A stretch of DNA of 64,000 nucleotides from Rhodopseudomonas pseudopalustris (GCF_900110435.1 NZ_FODT01000005.1:186001-250000); one strand, 5' to 3'. Positions 9,551 through 16,462 are shown, numbered from the stretch's first letter. The notes: generated by a model from the letters alone, not told the origin. Made by a program: numbers and translations.

Positions 9551-9909
9551 CTCGAACACTCCTCGGGCAAATACGAAGTTTTCTCTATGCCGGTTAGTTG
9601 GTTCGCGCCACCCCGATCTTGGTTTTAACCGTCTTTAACCGGATATGACTGTCAACCGCGGTGACCATTACTGTAACTAGGCAGTACACTCGATTTAATT
9701 TTCAGTCAGAGCCGCGGAATTTTAAATATATACGCTGACATGTATAAAATTGCATAGATTCGGGAGAAAAAACGCCTACCCCGAGATTCATAATGGCACA
9801 CTTTAACCATTGTTTAACCTTTAAAAACAGTTTAAAAAGCCATCGTTCCGAAGCGCCAATTCAATCGCCCCGGACACAGGCGTGATGCTTTCAACAGGGA
9901 GTGTTTTCA
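9551..9909. promoter_or_regulatory. Long AT-rich curlin promoter region with phased TTTAACC repeats
   Basis: This 359-base gap is much AT-richer than the neighbouring genes. The heptamer TTTAACC occurs four times in two pairs: 9624-9630 with 9634-9640 (10-base period) and 9802-9808 with 9813-9819 (11-base period), the pairs ~178 bases apart. Helically phased paired repeats of this kind are typical of transcription-factor sites. TCGATTTAAT (9690-9699) and GTATAAAA (9742-9749) also occur upstream of wecB. The ribosome site of the first curlin gene is GGGAG at 9897-9901. The binding protein is unknown. Confidence 0.55.
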
Positions 9910-11364
9910 ATGAAGCGTAACCTTCTTCTCGTCTCCGCCAGCGTTCTGGCGTTTTCCGCCACTGCGGCGATGGCCGATTCGAACACGGTGTATCTGAATC
10001 AGTACGACTCGAGCCAGGACGCCACGATCACCCAGACCGGCGACGACAACTCGGTCGGCGCCTACAACAACAACACGGGCTTCGATCAAGGGAATGGACA
10101 AAGTGGTGGTACTGGCGACAATAAGCTCGCCATCACCCAGACCGGCAACGGCAACTCGGTTGGCAAGGACAAGAAGGGCTTCCAGTCCGGCTCGACCAAC
10201 TCCGCCGCCATCACTCAGCAAGGCAACAACAGCGACGTTGAGCTGCAGCAGGTCGGCACCAACAATGGCAACGTTCCCTTCGGCTCGGTCTGGACCAATT
10301 CACAGAGCACTAACGTAATCTTGCAGGACACTACGTCCAACCGGAGCAAGGTCGACCTCGGCCAGAACGGGAACGGAAATAGCTTCGATATCGGGCAGGG
10401 TGGCTCGCGTAACCGCACCACGGCGTTCCAGAGCGGAAACAATGGCCAGCTCTTCGTTCGCCAAGCGACCACGGTTACGTCGGATATTATTGCGCTGGAG
10501 TCCGCCGGGGGCGGAAGCAACAACACCATCGACGTCTCGCAAACGATGACCTCGAACAACTGGAACTATATGGCCCTCGCTCAAGGCCGTGGAAGTTTCA
10601 ACTCGATCAACGCCAGCCAAACCGGAGGGAATCTTGGTCTCGACGTGAACCAGAAGGGCAACGCCAACAGGTTCACATCGGTTCAGACCGGAAGCTGGAA
10701 TCTCGCGGGTCTCACTACCGGTGCGGGCCTTGACACTCCGATCGTCCAAGACGGTAGCGCGAACTCGTACAACAACAATCAGTCGGGAAGCCGCAACCTT
10801 GCAAACGGAACTCAGACGGGCAGCTTCAACTCGGTGACCAACAATCAGTCGGACACCAACAATACTCTCTACGGCACGCAACGCGGCGCTGGTAATAGGG
10901 TCGATACCTCCCAATCCCACAACGGTAACAGTCTGACTTACAACCAGGACGGTCAGAGCTCGTTTGGCGGCTGGAATTATATCTACAGCAGTCAGTACGG
11001 AGACACCGCGCGGGCTACCATCAACCAGAGCGGTAGTTTCAACGTCGCCTACAACTATCAGGGTAGCGATGCTGCGGTATTGACCGCAAACTCCACGGGC
11101 TTTGGTAACTATCTCTACAACAGTCAATCGGGTGGCGCGACAGCAACGGTCACCCAGAACGGTACGTGGAACTCCAGCACCGGCACGCAGAGCGGCGGCA
11201 CGGGCAATACTGCGACGATCGATCAGTCGAATGTCGGCAACCAGTCGACCTATGTTCAGACCGGCAGCACCAACGTCCTCACTGTGACGCAGACCAACAA
11301 CGCCAACCTGTCCAACGTCAATCAGAACGGCAGCGGCAACATCGCCACGATCACTCAACACTAA
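9910..11364 (+). CDS. Large curlin-repeat amyloid subunit 1 (CsgA-like)
   Basis: Secreted protein (484 aa) built almost entirely of curlin repeats of the form Q-x-G-x-x-N-x5-Q (e.g. QTGDDNSVGAYNN, QTGNGNSVGKD, QNGSGNIATITQ). About 20 imperfect strands follow a signal peptide ending MAD-SNTV, whereas E. coli CsgA has five repeats. It should form the main cross-beta fibre of a curli-type extracellular amyloid. The ATG at 9910 fits the GGGAG ribosome site and matches the (M/V)KR start of the next gene. It ends in ...TQH, as does its neighbour. Codon use is less GC-biased than in the downstream paralogue, which may mean a separate history. Confidence 0.9.
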   Translation: MKRNLLLVSASVLAFSATAAMADSNTVYLNQYDSSQDATITQTGDDNSVGAYNNNTGFDQGNGQSGGTGDNKLAITQTGNGNSVGKDKKGFQSGSTNSAAITQQGNNSDVELQQVGTNNGNVPFGSVWTNSQSTNVILQDTTSNRSKVDLGQNGNGNSFDIGQGGSRNRTTAFQSGNNGQLFVRQATTVTSDIIALESAGGGSNNTIDVSQTMTSNNWNYMALAQGRGSFNSINASQTGGNLGLDVNQKGNANRFTSVQTGSWNLAGLTTGAGLDTPIVQDGSANSYNNNQSGSRNLANGTQTGSFNSVTNNQSDTNNTLYGTQRGAGNRVDTSQSHNGNSLTYNQDGQSSFGGWNYIYSSQYGDTARATINQSGSFNVAYNYQGSDAAVLTANSTGFGNYLYNSQSGGATATVTQNGTWNSSTGTQSGGTGNTATIDQSNVGNQSTYVQTGSTNVLTVTQTNNANLSNVNQNGSGNIATITQH

Positions 11365-11381
11365 TCGCTGATCTGGCTCGG

Positions 11382-11407
11382 GGGGTGAGGCGTGCGCGCC
11401 TCGCCCC
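11382..11407 (+). terminator. Hairpin between the two curlin genes
   Basis: GGGGTGAGGCG pairs with CGCCTCGCCCC (11-base stem with one G-U pair) around a TGCG loop, 18 bases after the first curlin stop. No T-run follows. It is better read as a partial terminator or mRNA-stabilising hairpin, which would raise the upstream subunit relative to downstream genes. Confidence 0.5.
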
Positions 11408-11487
11408 TCGTCCGGGCGCGGGCGGCCGCGTAAGCGATCGCCTCTCGTCCGCGCTGCGTAGTGTGAGTTTGTCCGGGAGTGATTGCT

Positions 11488-12792
11488 GTGAAGCGTTCGT
11501 TATTCCTGATTTCGGCCAGCGCGCTGGCGCTGAGCGCCGCGGCGGCTTTCGCCAACTCCAATACGATTTATCTCGACCAGACCGGCGACGGCCAGACGGC
11601 GTCTGTCGACCAGTCGCACTCGGGCAATCAGATCGGCACCTTCGCCGATCGGTTTGCGCAACTCAACGGCGGCGGCAACGGCGGCAATTCGCTGACGGTG
11701 ACCCAGTCCGGCGACAACAATCTGCTGGGCGTCAACAAAGCCGGCTTTCAGTCCGGCAGCGGAAACTCCGCCAACATCTCGCAGGCCGGCTCAGGCAGCA
11801 GCGTCGATCTGCAGCAAACCGGCACAGGCAACGGCGTGAAGAACATCGGCTGGACCAATGGCCCGATCTTCGACGGTATTCGCCAGGACCAAACCGCGCA
11901 GGCCAGCGCGGTCGATCTCAGCCAGAACGGCGCCAACAACGTGTTCGACATCGCCCAGGGCGGCGCCTCGAACCGCACCACCGTCAAACAGAGCGGCGCC
12001 AACGGATTCGTTTATGTCCGTCAGGGCACCTCACTCGCAGACACGAATTTCCCACCTCAGAACGGCTACGCCTCGTCCTACGGCAGCAACAGCACGGTCG
12101 ACGTCAATCAGACGACCATTGCGGGCTGGACCTACGCCGCCGTGGCGCAGGGCGGCGGCAGCGGCAACATCGTCAACATCGGTCAGAACGGTTCCTATCT
12201 CGGCGCGGGCGTCAGCCAGTCCGGCTTCGACAACCGCTTTAATGCGGTCCAAAGCGGCGACAGCAACAATATCGGCCTGCAGGGCAATGCCGGCCCCGAC
12301 ACGCCGATCCGGCAATTCGGCGACCGCAACTCCTATCTCGCCTACCAGACCGGCTACGGCAACCGCGCCAACGGCTCCCAGACCGGCAACAGCAACGACG
12401 TCTGGACCAGCCAGACCGGAACGCGCAACGATCTGTCGGGCAGCCAGACCGGCTTCGGCAACGGCGTGACCTCGTTTCAGAGCGGAAACGGCGAAGTGCT
12501 AAGCTACTCGCAGACCTCCTATCTGATCGGCAATACCATCCGGAGCACGCAGTCGGGCGGCTCCGACCATGCCGATCTCACCCAGATCGGCAACAACAAC
12601 ACCATTGTCGGCGCGCAGGCCGGCGGCCTCGGCAACCTCGCCACCGTCATACAGAACGGCAATGGCAATATCGGTTTGTATACGCAGATTGGTAGCGGCA
12701 ACGTTCTGACGCTGACCCAGATCGGCAACGGTAATCTCGCCAATACCAGCCAGACGGGATCGAACAACAGCATCAAGATCGTTCAGCATTAA
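11488..12792 (+). CDS. Large curlin-repeat amyloid subunit 2 (CsgA-like)
   Basis: Tandem paralogue (434 aa) of the preceding subunit. It has the same plan: signal peptide (ending AAAFA-NSN), a curlin-repeat block, a shared less-regular middle segment (FDIAQGGASNRTTVKQSG here; FDIGQGGSRNRTTAFQSG in the first), then further Q-x-G-x-x-N repeats ending IKIVQH. I use the GTG at 11488, spaced from GGGAG exactly as in subunit 1; a GTG at 11479 would add three residues. The gene is more GC-rich than subunit 1. Both subunits probably co-polymerise or form successive layers of the fibre; which is dominant cannot be told from sequence. Confidence 0.9.
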   Translation: MKRSLFLISASALALSAAAAFANSNTIYLDQTGDGQTASVDQSHSGNQIGTFADRFAQLNGGGNGGNSLTVTQSGDNNLLGVNKAGFQSGSGNSANISQAGSGSSVDLQQTGTGNGVKNIGWTNGPIFDGIRQDQTAQASAVDLSQNGANNVFDIAQGGASNRTTVKQSGANGFVYVRQGTSLADTNFPPQNGYASSYGSNSTVDVNQTTIAGWTYAAVAQGGGSGNIVNIGQNGSYLGAGVSQSGFDNRFNAVQSGDSNNIGLQGNAGPDTPIRQFGDRNSYLAYQTGYGNRANGSQTGNSNDVWTSQTGTRNDLSGSQTGFGNGVTSFQSGNGEVLSYSQTSYLIGNTIRSTQSGGSDHADLTQIGNNNTIVGAQAGGLGNLATVIQNGNGNIGLYTQIGSGNVLTLTQIGNGNLANTSQTGSNNSIKIVQH

Positions 12793-12801
12793 CGACGGGT
12801 C

Positions 12802-12840
12802 GCCGCACCTCGGTCTTGCACAAAGGTACCGAGATGCGGC
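12802..12840 (+). terminator. Long hairpin between curlin subunit 2 and csgH
   Basis: GCCGCACCTCGGT pairs with ACCGAGATGCGGC (13-base stem, one G-U pair) across a 13-base loop, 9 bases after the subunit 2 stop and 25 before the csgH ATG. It lacks a T-run, so it is likely an attenuator or processing site separating abundant fibre subunits from the machinery genes. Confidence 0.55.
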
Positions 12841-12865
12841 CTCCCGATATCATAGGAGGCTGTCG

Positions 12866-13186
12866 ATGGTTGCTGATCAGGCTCCGCCCGCGCTGCACTG
12901 CGAAGTCGACGCCAACGTCAACGGCGACCACGTCACCTTGCGCGGTCTCATCACCGCCGTTCGCGGCGGCGCAGGCAGCTACACGCTGATGGTCAAAAAA
13001 TCCGGCGCCTCGGGTACGTCCACAATTAAACAGGCTGGCGGATTTAACACACAGGCCGATCAATCGGTGTCGGTCGGTTCGGTCGTTCTTGACTACCAAA
13101 ATGGCACTCGATACACGGCAGAACTGGACGTGTCATTCGAGGGCGCCGTTTTTAAATGCGACCTCGCTCCCAGGAGTTTGAAATGA
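12866..13186 (+). CDS. csgH: CsgH-like curli assembly inhibitor (CsgC family)
   Basis: Small protein (106 aa) resembling alphaproteobacterial CsgH, the counterpart of E. coli CsgC: an immunoglobulin-like beta-sandwich that stops curlin polymerising before export. Seen: an alternating beta-strand pattern, CEVDANVNGDHVTLRGL near the start, a polar middle (TIKQAGGFNTQADQ) and a second lone cysteine (FKCDL) near the end. Unlike CsgC it has no CxC pair. A strong AGGAGG ribosome site at 12854-12859 sets the ATG. From that start there is no Sec signal peptide, and the in-frame sequence upstream offers none, which is odd for a periplasmic factor. Its stop overlaps the next start (ATGA). Confidence 0.8.
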   Translation: MVADQAPPALHCEVDANVNGDHVTLRGLITAVRGGAGSYTLMVKKSGASGTSTIKQAGGFNTQADQSVSVGSVVLDYQNGTRYTAELDVSFEGAVFKCDLAPRSLK

Positions 13187-13692
13187 TTACGTCATTTTAT
13201 TACGAGACGCGGTTTCGGATGATTCGGTTCAAGGCATTTTCGATCGCGATGATGGCGCTGCTCGGCGGCGTCGAAGCCTGCCCGGCACAGAGCAGGGACC
13301 CATTCACCGATCTCTCCGGCTACCTCGTCGCACCTTCGGGACAGGTCATCCCGAGCGAGACCGTGTACTCCGGAAATTCAGCGGGACAAAACTCCGCGAC
13401 CGTGACGCAGGTTGGAAGTAACAACTCCGCAGTGGTCGACGTGCAGGGCTCGCGGAATACTACGCTGCAGACCCAGACCGGGGTCAACAATGAGTCGAGT
13501 ATCCTTCTGACGGGAAATCAGAACAGAGTACGAGAGACTCAGATCGGCAGTGGTAATTCAGCGGACATCACGGTGTCCGGGAACAACAACAATATTACCA
13601 ATACGCAGATAGGCAGCAATCTCGGCATCGGCGTGAATCAGATCGGCAACGGCAAGTCCGTCTCGATCACCCAGATTGGAGTTGGTCGATGA
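13183..13692 (+). CDS. Small curlin-repeat protein (CsgB-like)
   Basis: Secreted curlin protein (169 aa) with about five repeats (VTQVGSNNSAVVDVQG, QTGVNNESSI, QIGSGNSADI, QIGSNLGIGVNQ, QIGNGKSVSI). Size and repeat number suit a minor or nucleating subunit like CsgB. The start at 13183 overlaps the csgH stop as ATGA, implying translational coupling; a later ATG at 13219 would give a tidier signal peptide (MIRFKAFSIAMMALLGG, ending PAQS). Its own stop overlaps the csgF start in the same way. A non-repeat leader (SRDPFTDLSGYLVAPSG) precedes the repeats and may mediate contact with CsgF or CsgG. Confidence 0.8.
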   Translation: MITSFYYETRFRMIRFKAFSIAMMALLGGVEACPAQSRDPFTDLSGYLVAPSGQVIPSETVYSGNSAGQNSATVTQVGSNNSAVVDVQGSRNTTLQTQTGVNNESSILLTGNQNRVRETQIGSGNSADITVSGNNNNITNTQIGSNLGIGVNQIGNGKSVSITQIGVGR

Positions 13693-14099
13693 AGCGTGCC
13701 GGCATCTTCGCCGTCCTGGCAACTTTGGCGAGCGCAGGAACCGCGATCGCCGGAAGTCTGGTTTACACACCGGTCAATCCGGCGTTCGGAGGCAGCCCGC
13801 TGAACGGTTCGTGGATCATGCAGCAGGCGACGGCCGGCAATCACTTCAACCGCGCTTCGACGACGACGTCGACTCAACTCACCCAGTCGCAGATCTTCGC
13901 TCAGCAACTGCAGAGCCAGCTCTACGCATCCCTCGCCAACCAGATCACGCAGGCGATCTTCGGGGTCAACGCGCAGCAGAGCGGCACATTCAGCTTCGAA
14001 GGGACGACGATCAGCTTCACGAAGGCCAATGGGCAGACCAACATTACCATCAACGACGGCACGACAATCACGCAGATCAGCTTGCCGACCGTGAACTGA
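13689..14099 (+). CDS. csgF: Curli assembly factor CsgF
   Basis: Secreted accessory protein (136 aa) that in E. coli binds the CsgG pore and anchors CsgB at the cell surface. After a signal peptide ending AIA-GSLVY comes the signature N-terminus YTPVNPAFGGSPLNGSWIMQ, matching E. coli CsgF (YQFRNPNFGGNPNNGAF), the segment that inserts into CsgG. A coiled helix (QSQIFAQQLQSQLYASLANQ) and C-terminal strands (ISFTKANGQTNITINDG) follow, as in the family. It overlaps the small curlin gene by four bases (ATGA) and lies 24 bases before the preferred csgG start. Confidence 0.93.
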   Translation: MKRAGIFAVLATLASAGTAIAGSLVYTPVNPAFGGSPLNGSWIMQQATAGNHFNRASTTTSTQLTQSQIFAQQLQSQLYASLANQITQAIFGVNAQQSGTFSFEGTTISFTKANGQTNITINDGTTITQISLPTVN

Positions 14100-14123
14100 T
14101 CGGACGAATTGGGGAATTCGAGG

Positions 14124-15065
14124 GTGGGTTTGAACTTCCGATCATTCATTGGGCTCGCGGCGGCGCTTGCGTTGCTGGCCGGCTGCACACGGCCGGGCTT
14201 TCGCGAAGCGCTCGAGGAAGCGCCGGTGGTGACGCCGCCGTCGCCGACCGCGGTCAATCTCGAAATGCTGCCGCCGCCGCGGCAAAAGATCGACATCGCC
14301 ATTTATCAATTCCCGGATTTGACCGGCAAGAACGAACCGAACGACAATGTCGCGGTGTTCTCGCGTGCCGTCACCCAGGGCGGCGCCGGCCTCGCGATCG
14401 ACGCGCTGAAGCGCGCGGGCAACGGCAGCTGGTTCCGGGTGGTCGAGCGCAATGGTCTGAACGACCTGCTGCAGGAGCGGCAGCTGATCCGCGCCACGCG
14501 CACCGAATTCGACAAGGAGGCCGCCAAGCCGCTGCCGCCGATCCGGTTCGCGGGCCTGATCATCGAAGGCGGTATTCTCACCTTCGACGCCAACTATCTC
14601 ACCGGTGGCATCGGAGCGAACTATCTCGGCATCGGCGCCGACACCAAGTTCCGCCGCGACATCGTCACGGTCGGCATGCGGGTGATCTCGGTGCAGTCCG
14701 GTGAGGTTCTGGTCAGCGTGACGACCACCAAGACGGTGTATTCGGTGGCGCTGCAGGGCAGCACCTACAAATTCGTCGCGATCGACAAGCTGCTTCAGAT
14801 CGAGGCCGGCATCACCAGGAACGAACCGACCCAGCTCGCGGTGCGGCAGGCCATCGATCTTGCGGTCTATTCCACGATCATGGAAGGCGCGCAGCGCAAG
14901 CTGTGGCGCTTCGCCAATCCGACCGCACAGGCCGATCTGATCCGCAACTACCTCGAACGCGACAAGCCGCAGCCGGCTTTCATGAAGCCGGGTCTCGCGC
15001 CGGAAGAGCGTATCGAGCGCTGGCGCGCCGACCAGCCGTCCGAGTGGGATCCGCCGCACAGCTGA
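14124..15065 (+). CDS. csgG: Curli secretion channel CsgG
   Basis: Outer-membrane lipoprotein forming the nonameric curli export pore. The lipobox is LLAGC; the GTG at 14124 is the preferred start (a TTG at 14109 is also in frame), giving ~313 aa. Conserved CsgG blocks include VAIYQF-like IDIAIYQFPDLTG, the pore-lining FSRAVTQGG, LLQERQLIRA, GGIGANYLGIGADTKF (E. coli GGVGARYFGIGADTQY) and RVISVQSGEVL. Aligning by eye to the E. coli constriction YPASNF, the Phe is kept but Tyr51 and Asn55 appear replaced by Asp and Val. It is longer at the C-terminus than E. coli CsgG (277 aa). Confidence 0.93.
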   Translation: MGLNFRSFIGLAAALALLAGCTRPGFREALEEAPVVTPPSPTAVNLEMLPPPRQKIDIAIYQFPDLTGKNEPNDNVAVFSRAVTQGGAGLAIDALKRAGNGSWFRVVERNGLNDLLQERQLIRATRTEFDKEAAKPLPPIRFAGLIIEGGILTFDANYLTGGIGANYLGIGADTKFRRDIVTVGMRVISVQSGEVLVSVTTTKTVYSVALQGSTYKFVAIDKLLQIEAGITRNEPTQLAVRQAIDLAVYSTIMEGAQRKLWRFANPTAQADLIRNYLERDKPQPAFMKPGLAPEERIERWRADQPSEWDPPHS

Positions 15066-15067
15066 CG

Positions 15068-15808
15068 ATGGCCAAGTTTTTCGCGCCCAGGATGATCCTT
15101 GCCGTGGCGACCGCCGCCGCAGCACTGATCGTCGCGAACGGCGCCGGGCAGGCTCAGGAAAGGCTGTCCGACGCAGCCGCCTTGCTGGTCGTCTCGACGC
15201 GGCCGGCCGCGCCTTCGGCCTTCGACGCGGTCAGCGTGTCGGCGCCGTGGGCGGCCACCATCGAACAGGCCGCGGGCGAAAACGGCCTGCCGCCGGTCTT
15301 CCTGCGCAGGCTGCTCCATCAGGAAAGCACGATGTTCAATCTGGCGGTGAGCCGCGCCGGCGCGATGGGTATTGCCCAGTTCATGCCGCGCACCGCTGCA
15401 GCGCGCGGCCTCGACGACCCGTTCGATCCGCAAAAGGCAATCCCCGCCGCCGCGCGCTATCTCAGCGATCTGCGCCGTCAGTTCGGCAATCTTGGCCTCG
15501 CAGCCGCGGCTTACAATGCAGGATCGGGGCGGGTCAGCGCGTGGCTGAGCGGCACGTCGGAATTGCCCGCCGAGACGCGGGCCTACGTGATGCGCATTAC
15601 CGGCTTCAGCGCCGAGGATTGGGCTGCGAACAAGCCGGATGCTGCCGCGCTGCGGGCCGCGCCGCCATCAGCGGCGATCCCGCAGCTCCACGCGCTGAAG
15701 GCCGAAGCGGGACCAAAACCGTCACCAAAGAAGAAGACTACGGAGGCCGAACTCTGCGCCGCCGTGAGCACCGCAGCGCGCGCTTGCATCCTTCAGACCG
15801 TCTACTGA
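15068..15808 (+). CDS. Periplasmic lytic transglycosylase (SLT family)
   Basis: Exported murein lyase (246 aa) whose ATG lies 2 bases after the csgG stop, so it belongs to the curli operon. Signal peptide ends GQA-QE. The SLT domain shows LLHQESTMF with the catalytic Glu86, GAMGIAQFMPRTA, and the AAAYNAGSGRVSAWL motif, all typical of lytic transglycosylases. A lysine/proline-rich tail with two cysteines follows. It likely opens peptidoglycan locally so that the CsgG complex or curlin subunits can pass or assemble. The domain is clear; the link to curli rests on gene order alone. The frame that starts at 14903 is an upstream extension inside csgG and is not the start. Confidence 0.9.
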   Translation: MAKFFAPRMILAVATAAAALIVANGAGQAQERLSDAAALLVVSTRPAAPSAFDAVSVSAPWAATIEQAAGENGLPPVFLRRLLHQESTMFNLAVSRAGAMGIAQFMPRTAAARGLDDPFDPQKAIPAAARYLSDLRRQFGNLGLAAAAYNAGSGRVSAWLSGTSELPAETRAYVMRITGFSAEDWAANKPDAAALRAAPPSAAIPQLHALKAEAGPKPSPKKKTTEAELCAAVSTAARACILQTVY

Positions 15809-16087
15809 CTATGGCGGCTGGCTGCGTTTCGGAAAGGTCGTCGGCGAGCTGCTGTCGAGCCTGCGATAGGGATCGGGCTGCGGCGGAGCAGGGGTCTCGC
15901 TCGGATACTGCGCCTCGGGCTGCGACAGCACGCCTGCCTGCGCCTCGAGGCATTGGCGAAGCAGCGTCGGGTCCGTGAGCTGGGTGCAGTCGTTCACAGC
16001 CCGGGGCGAGGGCGTGAGCTGCGCCCACGCGGGCGTGTTCAGCGAAACAGCCGTCAGGATGAATGCGGTCCAGGCAATCTTGCGCAT
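15809..16087 (-). CDS. Small secreted hypothetical protein
   Basis: About 92 aa with a signal peptide (MRKIAWTAFILTAVSLN, ending AWAQ), then a short conserved-looking core (NDCTQLTDPTLLRQCLE) with two cysteines, and a proline-rich tail. Its stop abuts the stop of the lytic transglycosylase gene head to head. It is divergent from the tiny CsgB-like gene, with only 81 bases between the starts, so they may share an operator (see the inverted repeat at 16145-16171). An alternative start 12 codons upstream is possible. Function unknown. Confidence 0.65.
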   Translation of the reverse strand: MRKIAWTAFILTAVSLNTPAWAQLTPSPRAVNDCTQLTDPTLLRQCLEAQAGVLSQPEAQYPSETPAPPQPDPYRRLDSSSPTTFPKRSQPP

Positions 16088-16144
16088 AAGCGTGAATCCG
16101 TCCGTCGTCGCGTGCGAAAGCATATCTTAATTCGCCGTCCATAG

Positions 16145-16171
16145 CATGTGGGAAGCACAGGTTCCCACATG
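16145..16171. promoter_or_regulatory. Perfect 10-base inverted repeat over a curlin start codon
   Basis: CATGTGGGAA and TTCCCACATG form a perfect palindrome with a 7-base spacer. The ATG of the tiny CsgB-like gene (16169) lies in the right arm. On DNA it could be an operator serving the two divergent genes; in RNA it would form a hairpin hiding the start codon. Confidence 0.6.
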
Positions 16172-16435
16172 GCGCTCATTCTCGTATTGATGCTATCCAT
16201 CGTCGTGGCGTCGTCATGCCGCGCCGAGGATTTTGGCGGCTATTTACTGATTCGCACGGATCAGCAATTGACTGCCGAGACCGTTGTGCAGCAGTCGATG
16301 ACCGGACCGAACGGTTTCAGCGTTGCGCAATCCGGACAGAACAACATGGTGGTGCTGTCACAACTCGGAAGCGCAAACCTTGCCGTCGTCAATCAGAGCG
16401 GCGCCGGACACCTCGCCATCATCAGCCAGCGCTGA
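16169..16435 (+). CDS. Tiny CsgB-like curlin protein
   Basis: Secreted protein of 88 aa: signal peptide (MALILVLMLSIVVASS, ending CRA-ED), a linker (FGGYLLIRTDQQLTAETVV) and only two to three curlin strands (SVAQSGQNNMVVLSQLGSAN, LAVVNQSGAGHLAIISQR). The ending ISQR resembles the C-terminus of E. coli CsgB (VTQR), which is needed for surface attachment and nucleation, so this is a nucleator candidate. The ATG at 16169 gives the standard signal peptide; a GTG at 16148 is also in frame. It is separated from the main curli operon by one convergent gene. Confidence 0.75.
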   Translation: MALILVLMLSIVVASSCRAEDFGGYLLIRTDQQLTAETVVQQSMTGPNGFSVAQSGQNNMVVLSQLGSANLAVVNQSGAGHLAIISQR

Positions 16436-16462
16436 TCCGCGTCAGCCGCGCGCGGAATCGGA

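Noticed and set aside
9760-9772. CGGGAGAAAAA as a CsgD box before the curlin gene
   Set aside because: It departs from the E. coli CsgD consensus at two specified positions, and no CsgD is encoded nearby.
9793-9812. Sigma-54 promoter (TGGCAC...) before the curlin gene
   Set aside because: TGGCAC is present but the required TTGC at the right spacing is not.
9910-12792. Short-period repeats that could suggest a CRISPR array
   Set aside because: The repeats are imperfect, in frame and encode Q-x-G-x-x-N curlin strands; there are no constant repeats with unique spacers.
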